DNA of 64,000 nucleotides from Buchananella sp. 14KM1171 (GTDB lineage: Bacteria > Actinomycetota > Actinomycetes > Actinomycetales > Actinomycetaceae), in contig NZ_CP159981.1 in assembly GCF_041380365.1 (NCBI RefSeq), positions 1,302,001 through 1,366,000 on the forward strand, read 5' to 3'. The number at the start of each line of letters is the position of its first letter. The stretch's first letter is position 1. Position numbers and translations under genes: made by a program. Below, one piece after another: positions 34,631 through 43,130 of this stretch. The notes beneath the pieces were generated by a model. It was given only the letters and a program-made list of their open reading frames with translations, had not been told where the DNA came from and searched no databases.

Positions 34631-34641
34631 GGCGCCAACTA

Positions 34642-34660
34642 TAAGTTAGGCATACCTTGG
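34642..34660 (-). promoter_or_regulatory. DtxR/IdeR-like iron box
   Basis: The plus-strand sequence TAAGTTAGGCATACCTTGG matches the core of the iron-box consensus TTAGGTTAGGCTAACCTAA at most positions of TTAGGC-ACCT. It overlaps the likely promoter of the YwiC-like gene. No search statistics are available. Confidence 0.45.
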
Positions 34661-34697
34661 TAGGGGAGCTGCTGCTGGGTGGGGGCCCGCTGCGCCT

Positions 34698-34783
34698 CGC
34701 CGAAACTTGTCATTGCGCGTTGAGACTTGTCATTAGCGGCCCCGCTATGGACAAGTCTCGCGAGGTTTGGACAAGTTTCGGCG
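34698..34783. repeat. Mirrored array of 20-bp-spaced half-sites (element 3)
   Basis: Two copies of ACTTGTC at 34705 and 34725 and two of its complement GACAAGT at 34750 and 34770 surround the centre TAGCGGCCCCGCTA. The ends are CGCCGAAACTTGTC and its exact complement. Spacing is 20 bp on both sides, as in the elements at 12649 and 26853. Confidence 0.75.
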
Positions 34784-34915
34784 CGGGGAGGGGGCGGGGC
34801 ACCGGGCGCCCCACGCCACGCCTCGCCGCCGCGCCGCTCGCGCCCGCCCCCGCCCCGCGCTTGTAGGTTTCCTCCACAAGCCACCGCGCAGCTTGTCACC
34901 CGAAGCCACTCATAA

Positions 34916-34946
34916 CCTACGCCTGCGTAAGTTACGGTGGCGTAGG
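34916..34946. promoter_or_regulatory. Dyad operator candidate upstream of E1 alpha
   Basis: CCTACGCC (34916-34923) is complementary to GGCGTAGG (34939-34946), and between them CGTAA-G-TTACG forms a second, inner dyad. It ends 37 bp before the ATG, a fit for a repressor or activator site of the dehydrogenase operon. The regulator is unknown. Confidence 0.5.
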
Positions 34947-34983
34947 AAACGGTTTCCCCCTGCAATGCGGCGGAAAGGCAAGC

Positions 34984-36096
34984 ATGGTCAACGTCCCCAC
35001 CACGGTGCGTCTGCTGGATCAGCACGGTCGGCTCTCCACCCACGAGACTTACAGCCCCTTCCTGGAGGACCTCACAGACGAGCGCCTGCTGCACATGTAT
35101 CGGGCGATGGTGCGCGCGCGGCACTTCGACACGGCCGCCACGAACCTGCAGCGTCACGGCGAGATGGCCCTGTGGGTGCCGCTGCGCGGCCAGGAGGGCG
35201 TGCAGGCGGGCGTGGCGCAGGCCCTGCAGGCGGAGGACGTCCTGATTCCCTCCTACCGCGATCACCTGTTGCTGTTGGAGCGCGGCATCACCCCGGCCCA
35301 GGTGCTGACCCTGTTCCGCGGCGCCGGGCACGGCGGCTGGGACCCGACCGAGTCCAACACCCACCTGCCGGTGCTGGTGATTGGCGCGCAGGCGCAGCAC
35401 GCGGCGGGCCGGGCCTGGGCGCTGGCCCGGGACGCCGCCCCGGAGCCGCCGGGCCGTGCGGCCCTGGTGTGCTTTGGCGATGGCGCCACCTCGCAGGGTG
35501 ACGTTAACGAGGCGATGGTGTTCGCCGCCTCCACGCAGGCCCCGCTGGTGTTCCTGTGCCAGAACAACGGCTGGGCGATCTCGGTGCCGACGGCGGTGCA
35601 GGCGCGGGTGCCGATCGCTGCGCGCGCCCCGGGTTTCGGGATCCCCTCGGTGCGGGTGGACGGCAACGACCCGCTGGCCTCCTACGCCGTGGCCCGCGAG
35701 GCGCTGCGGCGGGGCCGCACGGGCGGGGGCCCGTCCTTCATTGAGGCGGTCACCTACCGGATGGGCGCGCACACCACCTCGGATGACCCCACCCGCTATC
35801 GCACGGCTCCGGAGGAGCAGGAGTGGGCCGCCAAGTGCCCGATCGCCCGGATGGCGACCTTCCTGCGCGCTCGCGGCGTTTTGGACGACGCTGCCGTGGA
35901 CGCCATTGACGAGGAGGGCAAGGACCTGGCCGCCGCCGCCCGCGCGGCGATCCACGTGATCGACCCGGGCCCGGCGCACCAGCCTTTCCGCAACGTCACG
36001 GCGTTGCCGCACCCGCTGGTGGAGGCGGAGCGCGAGTGGTTTGAGAACTTCGAGGCCTCCTTCCTGGAGGAGAGCGGCAAGGAGGGGCACCGATGA
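34984..36096 (+). CDS. 2-oxoacid dehydrogenase E1 component, alpha subunit
   Basis: Thiamine-diphosphate-binding half of the E1 decarboxylase. The 370-residue protein has the ThDP/Mg motif GDGATSQGDVNEAM...NN (about 164-193) and the phosphorylation-loop region RMGAHTTSDDPTRYR. It overlaps the E1 beta gene by 4 bp (ATGA), which in turn is followed by E2, so a complete E1-E2 set is made from one mRNA. The alpha/beta type of E1 serves pyruvate or branched-chain 2-oxoacids. Sequence alone does not settle which, so pdhA and bkdA are both possible. No dihydrolipoamide dehydrogenase (E3) gene follows. Confidence 0.92.
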   Translation: MVNVPTTVRLLDQHGRLSTHETYSPFLEDLTDERLLHMYRAMVRARHFDTAATNLQRHGEMALWVPLRGQEGVQAGVAQALQAEDVLIPSYRDHLLLLERGITPAQVLTLFRGAGHGGWDPTESNTHLPVLVIGAQAQHAAGRAWALARDAAPEPPGRAALVCFGDGATSQGDVNEAMVFAASTQAPLVFLCQNNGWAISVPTAVQARVPIAARAPGFGIPSVRVDGNDPLASYAVAREALRRGRTGGGPSFIEAVTYRMGAHTTSDDPTRYRTAPEEQEWAAKCPIARMATFLRARGVLDDAAVDAIDEEGKDLAAAARAAIHVIDPGPAHQPFRNVTALPHPLVEAEREWFENFEASFLEESGKEGHR

Positions 36097-37094
36097 GCGA
36101 GCTGAGGAAGCTCACGATGGTGGGCGCGATCAACGCGGCCCTGGCCGCGGCCCTGGAGAGCGACCCGAAGTCGCTGATCATGGGGGAGGACGTGGGCCAG
36201 CTGGGTGGCGTCTTCCGGGTCACCGACGGCCTGGCGGCGCGCTTCGGGACGGACCGGGTGGTGGATACTCCGCTGGCGGAGGCCGGCATCGTGGGCAGCG
36301 CGATCGGCCTGGCGCTGGGCGGCTACCGCCCGGTGGTGGAGATCCAGTTTGACGGCTTTGTTTTCCCGGCGTTCAACCAGATCACCACGCAGTTGGCGAA
36401 GCTGCACCAGCGCCTGGGTGGCGCGCAGCAGGTGCCGGTGACGATCCGCATCCCCTTCGGTGGCGGGATCGGCGCGGTGGAGCACCACAGCGAGTCGCCG
36501 GAGGTGTACTTCATGCACACCCCGGGCCTGCGGGTGGTGACTCCGGCCAGCGTGCAGGACGCCTTCACCATGACCTACTTGGCGATCGCCTCCCCGGACC
36601 CGGTGATCGTGTTCGAGCCGAAGGCCCGCTACTGGGACAAGGCGGAGATTGACGTGAGCCTGCCGGATACGAGCGAGGCTGGCCTGCTGGAGTTGCACAA
36701 GGCGCGCGTGGTGCGCCCTGGCACTGACGTGACGGTGGTGGCCTATGGCCCGACGGTCCGCACGGCGTTGTCTGCCGCCCAGGTGTTGGCGGAGGAGGGC
36801 AAGGAGGTGGAGGTGATCGACCTGCGTTCGCTCTCTCCGCTGGACTTGCCGACGGTGGTGGCCTCTGCCCGCAAGACGGGCCGCGTGGTGGTGGTTCACG
36901 AGGCCTCCACGTTCTGCGGCCCGGGCGCTGAGATCGCGGCGGCGGTGAGTGAGGCGGCTTTCGAGTACTTGTACGCCCCGGTGGCGCGCGTGGGTGGTTT
37001 CCACACGCCCTACCCCCCGGCCATGTTGGAGCAGCGGTGGCTGCCGAACCTGGACCGCGTTTTGGAAGCGATCGACCGGACCCTAGCGAGGTAA
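36093..37094 (+). CDS. 2-oxoacid dehydrogenase E1 component, beta subunit
   Basis: Partner of the alpha subunit in the E1 heterotetramer; it completes the ThDP site and carries the C-terminal transketolase domain. The 333 residues show MGEDVGQLGGVFRVTDGL near the start, the PLAEAGIVGSAIGLALGGYRPV segment, GGGIGAVEHHSESPE (family His pair) and VVVVHEASTFCGPGAEIAA near the C-terminus. ATG 36093 overlaps the alpha stop by 4 bp. The E2 gene begins 2 bp after its stop codon. Length is typical (325-340). Confidence 0.94.
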   Translation: MSELRKLTMVGAINAALAAALESDPKSLIMGEDVGQLGGVFRVTDGLAARFGTDRVVDTPLAEAGIVGSAIGLALGGYRPVVEIQFDGFVFPAFNQITTQLAKLHQRLGGAQQVPVTIRIPFGGGIGAVEHHSESPEVYFMHTPGLRVVTPASVQDAFTMTYLAIASPDPVIVFEPKARYWDKAEIDVSLPDTSEAGLLELHKARVVRPGTDVTVVAYGPTVRTALSAAQVLAEEGKEVEVIDLRSLSPLDLPTVVASARKTGRVVVVHEASTFCGPGAEIAAAVSEAAFEYLYAPVARVGGFHTPYPPAMLEQRWLPNLDRVLEAIDRTLAR

Positions 37095-37096
37095 TC

Positions 37097-38725
37097 ATGC
37101 AGATCTTCAAGTTGCCGGACGTTGGCGAGGGCCTGCAGGAGGCAGACCTGGTGACCTGGCTGGTCTCCGAGGGGGACCTGATCGAGATCGACCAGCCGCT
37201 GTGCGAGATCGAGACGGCCAAGTCGCTGGTGGAGCTGCCGAGCCCGTACGCCGGCCGCGTGGCCGCCCTGTTGGCGGCGCCCGGCGAGACGATCCTGGTT
37301 GGCACCGAGATCGTGCGCATCGAGTCCGGCGCCGCCGCCAGCTCGCCCCCCGTTTCTCCCGCCGTTTTGGCCGACGACGCCTCCCCGGCCTCCCCCTGCG
37401 AGCGGCCGGCTACCGAGGCGGCCGCTGCGGGGGCGGGCCTGCCCGCTTGCGATAGCGCGCAGCTGTCTGCGGCCAAGGCGGCCGCCGCGCAGGGCGGCGA
37501 GATCCGGGAGCAGGGCGGCGGGGCGTCGTCCAGTCAGGCGCCCCAGCAGGGCTCGGGTTGCGTCCTGGTGGGCTACGGCACGTCGGCCACGCAGGCGCGG
37601 CGCCGGGCCCGCCGGCCGGTGTCGGGCGAGCGGGTGGCGGCCGGGCCGGGCGTGGACGTCACGGAGGAGTTGCCCTCGCGGCCCCTGGCGGCCCCGCCGG
37701 TGCGGCGCCTGGCGCGAGACCTGGGGATCGACCTGGCGGAGGTGCCGGCCTCCTCTGCGGACGGCGTGGTGCGCCGCGCAGACGTGCTGGCCTACGCCAG
37801 CGAGCACGACTTCAAGCAGGCCGCCCTGGCCAGCGCCGCCGCCGCGTCGAGCCCGGCAGCGGGGGAGCTGAGCGAGCTGGCGCAGCGCGACGCTATCTAC
37901 GGGGCGGCCGCGATCGGCGCGCCCGGTAGCGCGGCCACCCCGGGCCTGTCGCTGGCCCACGACGTGAAGGTGGATGGCGGCCTGGACGCCTCCTGGCTCA
38001 CCGGCGGCGTCACCGCCCCGGACGGGCGCTCCACGCGAGTGCCGGCCTCCTCGGTGCGCCGCGCCACCGCCGCGGCGATGGTGGAGAGCGCGTTCACGGC
38101 CCCGCACGTGACGGTCATGCACACGGTGGACGTCACGCGCACGATGGAGCTGGTGGCCAAGCTGAAGCAGGACCGCGAGTTCGCCGGCATCAAGGTCACC
38201 CCGCTGCTGGTGGTGATGAAGGCGCTGCTGATCGCCATCCGCCGCCACCCGGAGATCAACGCGACCTGGGATGACCAGTCGCGCGAGATCGTCTACCACC
38301 ACCACGTGGGCCTGGGCATCGCGGCCTCCACCCCGCGCGGCCTGATCGTGCCCAACATCAAGGACGCCGAGCGCAAGAGCCTGGCCCAGCTGGGCCGCGA
38401 GCTCATGGCGCTCACCGCGGCGGCGCGCGAGGGCAAGACCCCGTTGGCCGACCTGCGCGGCGGCACGGTCACCGTGACCAACTTCGGCGTCTTTGGCATC
38501 GACACGGGCACGCCCATCCTGAACCCGGGCGAGGCCGCGATCCTGGGCTTGGGGGCCATCACTCAGCGCCCCTGGGTGGTGGACGGCGAGCTGGCCGTGC
38601 GCTGGGTGACCCAGCTGGCCCTCTCCTTCGACCACCGCCTGGTGGACGGCGAGCTGGGCTCGCGGGTGCTGGCCGACGTCGCGCGCGTCATGGAGGACCC
38701 GGCCCGGGCCCTGGTCTGGGGCTAG
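37097..38725 (+). CDS. 2-oxoacid dehydrogenase E2 (dihydrolipoamide acyltransferase)
   Basis: Core of the complex; it moves the acyl group from E1 to CoA. The 542-residue protein has one lipoyl domain (lipoyl-lysine Lys42 in EIETAKSLVE), a long Ala-rich linker (about 78-195), a peripheral-subunit-binding domain (PLAAPPVRRLARDLGIDL..., about 196-232), a second linker and the catalytic domain ending with SFDHRLVDGE (His513, Asp517). The ATG at 37097 is chosen because the lipoyl domain starts there and it lies just after the E1 beta stop; an earlier in-frame ATG (37037) is inside E1 beta. The strong G+C hairpin at 38791 probably ends the operon. Confidence 0.94.
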   Translation: MQIFKLPDVGEGLQEADLVTWLVSEGDLIEIDQPLCEIETAKSLVELPSPYAGRVAALLAAPGETILVGTEIVRIESGAAASSPPVSPAVLADDASPASPCERPATEAAAAGAGLPACDSAQLSAAKAAAAQGGEIREQGGGASSSQAPQQGSGCVLVGYGTSATQARRRARRPVSGERVAAGPGVDVTEELPSRPLAAPPVRRLARDLGIDLAEVPASSADGVVRRADVLAYASEHDFKQAALASAAAASSPAAGELSELAQRDAIYGAAAIGAPGSAATPGLSLAHDVKVDGGLDASWLTGGVTAPDGRSTRVPASSVRRATAAAMVESAFTAPHVTVMHTVDVTRTMELVAKLKQDREFAGIKVTPLLVVMKALLIAIRRHPEINATWDDQSREIVYHHHVGLGIAASTPRGLIVPNIKDAERKSLAQLGRELMALTAAAREGKTPLADLRGGTVTVTNFGVFGIDTGTPILNPGEAAILGLGAITQRPWVVDGELAVRWVTQLALSFDHRLVDGELGSRVLADVARVMEDPARALVWG

Positions 38726-38790
38726 GCCCAAGCCGGGGCGCCGGCGCGCTCGCGGCCGGCAGTCGGTATCCCGATCCGGTCCAAGGCTGG

Positions 38791-38821
38791 GGGGCGGGCC
38801 GCCGAGACGGCGGCCCGCCCC
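38791..38821 (+). terminator. Terminator hairpin after the dehydrogenase operon
   Basis: GGGGCGGGCCGCC pairs perfectly with GGCGGCCCGCCCC around a GAGAC loop, 65 bp after the E2 stop. There is no T-run, as often in high-G+C actinobacteria. Confidence 0.6.
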
Positions 38822-38891
38822 GCGTAGCCAGGCGGCCCGCGCAGCCTTGAGCGCCGCCCGCGCCGCGCCCCACCTGGCTACGCTGGGAGAC

Positions 38892-40790
38892 ATGTCCAAA
38901 CGGTCAGGTCACCACGAAAACCAGCCCGGGCGGGGAAGGGGCGCCGGGAGGGCAGCGTCGTCCAGCCAAGGCCCGCTGCGGGAGGCGGGCCGCCGCCTGC
39001 GCGGGTGGGGCAAGGGGGCGTGGCGCGGCTACGAGCGCCTCTACGCCCGCCTGTGCGCCGCCCAGAAGCGGGTGCGCGCGGGGCGGGTGGCACGGCACCT
39101 GACTCCGTCCTCGACCACCGGCATGGTGCTGGCCGCGCTGGGCTTCCTGGCCTCCTTCACGCCCTCGCTCATGCCGCGCGCGTGGGACAGCCAGGGCCTG
39201 GTCACCGGCATCGCGGTGGTGCTGCTCTACGGCGTGGGTAAGGTGATCGGCCTGGTGGCCGGCAGGATCGCGGCGCTGGTCAGGCTGCGGGTGAGCGTCG
39301 CGCCCTGGGTGGGCAAGGTGGGCTGGCCGCTGCTCGCGGCGGGCGCGGTGGTGTTCGCCGCCGGTTCCCTGCTCAGCTCCTACAGCGCCGGCCTGGTGAC
39401 CGCCCAGTTGGTGGAGATGCCGCCGTGGAGCCCGGGGCAGTTCGCGGGCGCGATCATTTTTGCCGCCGCCATCGCCTACGCGGTGGGCGTGGTGCTGCAC
39501 TTCGCGGGCGAGTGCTGGAAGTGGCTGCGCCGGGAGATCGGGCGTCGGATCAAGTTCCCCGTCCTGGACTCGCTGGCCGCCGTCGCGGTGGTGCTGGCCC
39601 TGGTGTTCGTGTTCAACGGCGTGGTGCTGCGCGGCCTGATGGAGCGCGGCTACGAGCTCTTCCGGGCCGCCGATGCCGGCACCGACCCCGGCTTCACCGC
39701 CCCCTTCTCCCCGCTGCGTTCCGGCTCGCCAGCGTCCCTAGAAAGCTGGGAGTCCCTGGGGCGAAAGGGACGCGTATTCGTGGCGATGGGCCCGGACGGT
39801 GACCAGATAGCCGCCGTGACCGGCAGGCCCGCCCAGGACCCCATCCGGGTTTACGCCGCCGCCTCGCGTGAGCGGTCGATCGAGCAGGCCGTGCAGGGGG
39901 TGCTGGCAAAGCTGGACCGCACCGGTGCCTGGGAGCGCGGCTCCATCCTGCTGCTCAACCCGGCCGGCTCCGGCTGGGTGGACGAGTACGCGGTGGGCGC
40001 CGTGGAATACCTGACCGGGGGAGACGTTGCCTCCGCCGCCGTCCAATACTCCGTGCTGCCCAGCTTCGCCGCCGTGCTGCTGGACCGCTCCGCCCCGGTG
40101 GAGGCGGCCCGCGCCCTGCTCGATGCCGTGAGCGGGCGCCTGGAGGCGATGCCCCCCGAGCGGCGGCCCCGCCTGTTGCTGACCGGCTCTTCCCTGGGGG
40201 CCTACGGCGCCCTGGGGGCCTTTGCCGACATGCAGGACATGCTGGAGCGGGTGGACGTGGCGGTGTGGACCGGGGTGCCCGGCTTCACCCCGCTGCACCG
40301 GGAGATCACGGCCGTGCGCCACCCCGGCAGCCCGCAGATCGTGCCGGTGGTAGGCAACGGCGAGCACGTGCGCTTCATGACCGGTGAGGCCAACCTGGAC
40401 GCCGACCTCTACGGGCGCCCCTACGGGGTCTGGCAGCTGCCGCGCGTGGCGTTCCTGCAGCATTCCTCGGACGCGGTGGTGTTCTGGGACCCGCGCCTGG
40501 CCGTGGAGGAGCCCGACTGGCTGCGCGAGCACGCCGGCCCCGACGTCAACCCGCAGATGGGGTGGCACTGGCTGGTCACCTTCTGGCAGGTCAGCGTGGA
40601 CATGGTGCTCTCCGGCAGTTCGCCTGCGGGGCACGGCCACTTCTACCGGCACAAGCAGGTGCGGGTCTGGCAGGAGGTGCTGGCCCCGAGCCGGGCCGTG
40701 GAGCCGTGGGGGAGCCGGCACTCCCCGGCGGTGCTGGACGCCATCGAGGCCGCGCTCAGCCAGGAGATCCAGGCGCGCGCCGGCTACTAG
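38892..40790 (+). CDS. Abhydrolase_9-family membrane protein
   Basis: A 632-residue protein combining an N-terminal membrane part (about 70-260, several hydrophobic helices, first LAALGFLASFTPSLMPR) with a C-terminal alpha/beta-hydrolase-like domain of the Abhydrolase_9 family. The motif TGSSLGAYG gives a candidate nucleophile Ser434. The C-terminal NPQMGWHWLVTFWQVSVDM and GHGHFY stretches are family features. The ATG at 38892 is preceded by GGGAGAC; an earlier in-frame ATG lies before the likely ribosome-binding site. Family members are common in actinobacteria and of unknown substrate; a lipid or envelope role is a guess. Confidence 0.88.
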   Translation: MSKRSGHHENQPGRGRGAGRAASSSQGPLREAGRRLRGWGKGAWRGYERLYARLCAAQKRVRAGRVARHLTPSSTTGMVLAALGFLASFTPSLMPRAWDSQGLVTGIAVVLLYGVGKVIGLVAGRIAALVRLRVSVAPWVGKVGWPLLAAGAVVFAAGSLLSSYSAGLVTAQLVEMPPWSPGQFAGAIIFAAAIAYAVGVVLHFAGECWKWLRREIGRRIKFPVLDSLAAVAVVLALVFVFNGVVLRGLMERGYELFRAADAGTDPGFTAPFSPLRSGSPASLESWESLGRKGRVFVAMGPDGDQIAAVTGRPAQDPIRVYAAASRERSIEQAVQGVLAKLDRTGAWERGSILLLNPAGSGWVDEYAVGAVEYLTGGDVASAAVQYSVLPSFAAVLLDRSAPVEAARALLDAVSGRLEAMPPERRPRLLLTGSSLGAYGALGAFADMQDMLERVDVAVWTGVPGFTPLHREITAVRHPGSPQIVPVVGNGEHVRFMTGEANLDADLYGRPYGVWQLPRVAFLQHSSDAVVFWDPRLAVEEPDWLREHAGPDVNPQMGWHWLVTFWQVSVDMVLSGSSPAGHGHFYRHKQVRVWQEVLAPSRAVEPWGSRHSPAVLDAIEAALSQEIQARAGY

Positions 40791-40933
40791 CCGCAACTAA
40801 CGTTCACTAAACGATTCGCGTGGCGAAGCTCCCTGTGGATAGGCGGCGTCTTTCGTGGGGAAGCGCGGGAGCTGCTGGCAAACTGAATAGCTCAGGGCAG
40901 TGTGCCTAGGCAGTCAAAGATGAGTGAGGCCCC

Positions 40934-42166
40934 ATGAAGGTGTGGAGGGCAGGCGCGGCTTTAGCTATCGCGGTGGGAGGGGCCCTGGTGGGGCTCGTAA
41001 CCTGGGTGATTCCGTTAGCGGGGGTGAGGGCCTGGGTGACCTCCCTGCCGCTGGCCGCTCATTCCGTCTCCTTCCCCCACGTGTGGGTGGTGGGCGGAAT
41101 CCTGCTGGTCCTGGCCAGCGCCGTGGCCGCTCTGGTCGCGGAGTTCGGCGGCCGCAAGGGCGCGCGGGCCCATGACGGTGGGCCGACCGAGCTTGCGGGC
41201 CGGGCCGAGCAGGGGCGCCGCCGCCGGGACAAGGCCGCAAGGAAGCGGCAGGAGAGCGCAAAGACCCGGCGCATCCGGGCCCGCCTGGCCGTCGTGGCGG
41301 CATTGTTCTGGGCGGTGGCCGCAGTCAGCCCGCTGGCTGGCCTGGCCCCGATGGAGGCCCGGGCGGTGGCCTCGGGGCACGTCACCGAGGGGTGGCGCAC
41401 CCTGAACGTGCTCGAGTGGAACGTCGGCTCCAGGGTTGGCCCCGGCGAGATCGCCGACCTCCTGTACGAGCGCGTGGTGGACGTGGCCGTGCTGCCGGAG
41501 CAGGTGGCCGGGCGGCTGGACCTGGCCAGCTACACGACCTTCGAGTCCGCCAGCACGGGCTCCATCGCCCCCGTCACCGTGGCCGTGCGCAGCGGGCTGG
41601 GCACCTACCGCGCGGTGGAGCACGCGGGGCAGGAGGCGACCTTTGGCAGCCTGCTGCTGGAGCCCGCCCCCGGCACCGGCGGGGAGCGCTGGCTGCCGCG
41701 CATCCTGGCGGTGCACGCGGCGCCGCCGCTGCCCGGCCTCCTGACGGAGTGGGCTGAGGACCAGGAGCGCATCCTGGCGCTGGCGGGCCGCTACGCCCCC
41801 ACGCAGGCCGACCCGCGCCCGCTGCTGGTGGTCGGCGACTTCAACGCGGCCCGCTGGCACGGCGCGCAGGCCCACCTGGATGGTTTCGCCGACGTGCTCG
41901 AGTGGGTGGACCCGATGCGGCGGGGCACCTGGCCCGCCCGCGTGCCCGGCCTGACCTCGCTGGAGGGGATCTGGCGCACCCCCATCGACCACATCCTGGT
42001 GCCGGCCAGTGCGCGCGAGCACACGGCGGCCTCCGGGGCGGGGCAGGAAGCCCAGGGCGTCGAGCCGGGCGCGGTGCGCGTGGGGCACGTGGAGGTGATG
42101 CGCCGGCAGAGCAGCGACCACCTGGCCGTGTACGCCATGCTGCAGATCCGCGAGCTGGGGCGGTAG
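40934..42166 (+). CDS. Endonuclease/exonuclease/phosphatase-family membrane protein
   Basis: In this 410-residue protein two N-terminal membrane helices (about 5-30 and 48-72) and a basic loop are followed by a third helix (about 115-140). An EEP-type domain on the outer face begins at NVLEWNVGS (about 157). The EEP motifs present are WNVG, LLVVGDFNAARWH (catalytic Asp-Phe-Asn) and the terminal SSDHLAVYA (catalytic Asp-His), with TPIDHILV before it. Such proteins are metal-dependent phosphodiesterases or nucleases; the substrate cannot be told. It stands alone between the hydrolase gene and the convergent S4 gene. Confidence 0.88.
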   Translation: MKVWRAGAALAIAVGGALVGLVTWVIPLAGVRAWVTSLPLAAHSVSFPHVWVVGGILLVLASAVAALVAEFGGRKGARAHDGGPTELAGRAEQGRRRRDKAARKRQESAKTRRIRARLAVVAALFWAVAAVSPLAGLAPMEARAVASGHVTEGWRTLNVLEWNVGSRVGPGEIADLLYERVVDVAVLPEQVAGRLDLASYTTFESASTGSIAPVTVAVRSGLGTYRAVEHAGQEATFGSLLLEPAPGTGGERWLPRILAVHAAPPLPGLLTEWAEDQERILALAGRYAPTQADPRPLLVVGDFNAARWHGAQAHLDGFADVLEWVDPMRRGTWPARVPGLTSLEGIWRTPIDHILVPASAREHTAASGAGQEAQGVEPGAVRVGHVEVMRRQSSDHLAVYAMLQIRELGR

Positions 42167-42193
42167 TTCTCCCGGGCTGCCCCGGCGGTGGGG

Positions 42194-42292
42194 CCCGGCC
42201 GGCTGTCGGGCGCGGGCCGGCTGTCGGGCGCGGGCCGGGCTCAGGTTGCGGCCGGCGGTCGGGCGCGGGCCGGGCTCAGGTTGCGGTCGGCG
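42194..42292 (+). repeat. G+C-rich tandem repeats between convergent genes
   Basis: GGCTGTCGGGCGCGGGCC occurs twice in tandem, followed by two copies of a ~35-bp unit containing GGGCTCAGGTTGCGG and GGCGGT. They lie between the stops of the EEP and S4 genes and may have a terminator role. Confidence 0.65.
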
Positions 42293-42300
42293 GTGAGGGT

Positions 42301-42741
42301 CTAGTCGCCGCTCAGGTCGAGGTCGAGGCCGGTTGCGGGGCCCAGGGACTGGGCGCGCAGCGCGTCCAGTTGGCGGCGCTCGCGCTTGGTGGGCCGCCCG
42401 GCGCCGCGCTGGCGCTGGAAGACGGGCGCGGCCAGGTGCAGGGGGCGGGGCGGGGTGAGGTCCTGGTAGCAGGTGGCCGCCAGTGGTGCTCCGACGCGCC
42501 GGGTGATCACCCGCTGGACGGTCAGGACGCGGTCGAATCCGCTCACCCGCAGGCGCACCTCGTCCCCGCGACGCACGGGCTGGGAGGCCTTGGCGGTGAC
42601 GCCGTTGATGCGCACGTGCCCGGCGCGGGCCGCAGCGGTGGCCACGGAGCGGGACTTGCAGGCGCGCACGGCGAAGAGCCAGACGTCCACGCGCGCCTCG
42701 GCGGCCTCGGCGAGCGCGGGAGGGGTGGCTGGAGTTGGCAT
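42301..42741 (-). CDS. S4-domain RNA-binding protein (HslR/Hsp15-like)
   Basis: A 146-residue protein with an S4 RNA-binding domain at the N-terminus: RVDVWLFAVRACKSRSVATAAARAGHVRINGVTAK (about 17-51) followed by the VRRGDEV strand. The C-terminal tail is Arg/Lys-rich (GRPTKRERRQ), as in heat-shock protein 15, which binds stalled 50S subunits carrying peptidyl-tRNA. Family membership is clear; the ribosome-rescue role is inferred from E. coli. It converges with the EEP gene and diverges from the ArsR gene. Confidence 0.88.
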   Translation of the reverse strand: MPTPATPPALAEAAEARVDVWLFAVRACKSRSVATAAARAGHVRINGVTAKASQPVRRGDEVRLRVSGFDRVLTVQRVITRRVGAPLAATCYQDLTPPRPLHLAAPVFQRQRGAGRPTKRERRQLDALRAQSLGPATGLDLDLSGD

Positions 42742-42796
42742 GGGCGCATACTAGCGGCGCAGTGGGGGACAATGTGAGTGTCGGAAAGGGGGAGGG

Positions 42797-43093
42797 ATGC
42801 AGGCCTACGACCAGGCAGTGGTGGAGCGCGCGGCCAGCGCTTTCAAGGCGCTCGGTAACCCCTCCCGCCTGGGTTTGTTGCTGCATCTGCAGGATCACGA
42901 GTGCACCGTGAGCCACCTGGTGGAGCTTTCTGGCCTGTCCCAGCCGTTGGTTTCGCAGCACCTGCGTTCCCTGCGGGCGGCTGGTTTGGTGGACGTGCGC
43001 CGCGCCGGCAAGGAGGCGCACTACCGAGTGGTTGACCAGCACGTGATGCACGTGGTGTCCGACGCTGTGGCCCACGCCGCCGAGTCCGCTTAG
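42797..43093 (+). CDS. ArsR/SmtB-family zinc-type metalloregulator
   Basis: A 98-residue winged-helix repressor. The recognition helix region is SGLSQPLVSQHLRSLRAAGLV. The C-terminal helix carries a complete alpha5 metal site, Asp80-x-His82-x10-His93-x2-Glu96, as in the zinc sensors SmtB and CzrA. The alpha3 cysteine motif of the arsenic/cadmium/lead sensors is absent apart from Cys36. It is therefore most likely a zinc (or cobalt/nickel) responsive repressor. It lies just upstream of the His-rich peptide gene, separated by a palindrome-containing AT-rich promoter region (43131-43160) that is its probable target. Confidence 0.92.
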   Translation: MQAYDQAVVERAASAFKALGNPSRLGLLLHLQDHECTVSHLVELSGLSQPLVSQHLRSLRAAGLVDVRRAGKEAHYRVVDQHVMHVVSDAVAHAAESA

Positions 43094-43130
43094 CCCGTCT
43101 CATTCCCGGCCTGGTGAGAACGAGAGTCAA

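Larger units (their letters stand above)
34661..34983. other. Regulatory region of the 2-oxoacid dehydrogenase operon
   Basis: No gene is seen. The region contains an 86-bp mirrored array (34698-34783), a very G+C-rich stretch (34784-34860), and a 31-bp dyad close to the start of the E1 alpha gene. CGGAAAGGCAAGC before the ATG serves as ribosome-binding region. Confidence 0.65.

Noticed and set aside
34984-38725. A complete pyruvate dehydrogenase operon
   Set aside because: The E3 gene (dihydrolipoamide dehydrogenase) is absent from the window, and the E1 type does not settle pyruvate versus branched-chain substrates, so specific gene symbols were withheld.
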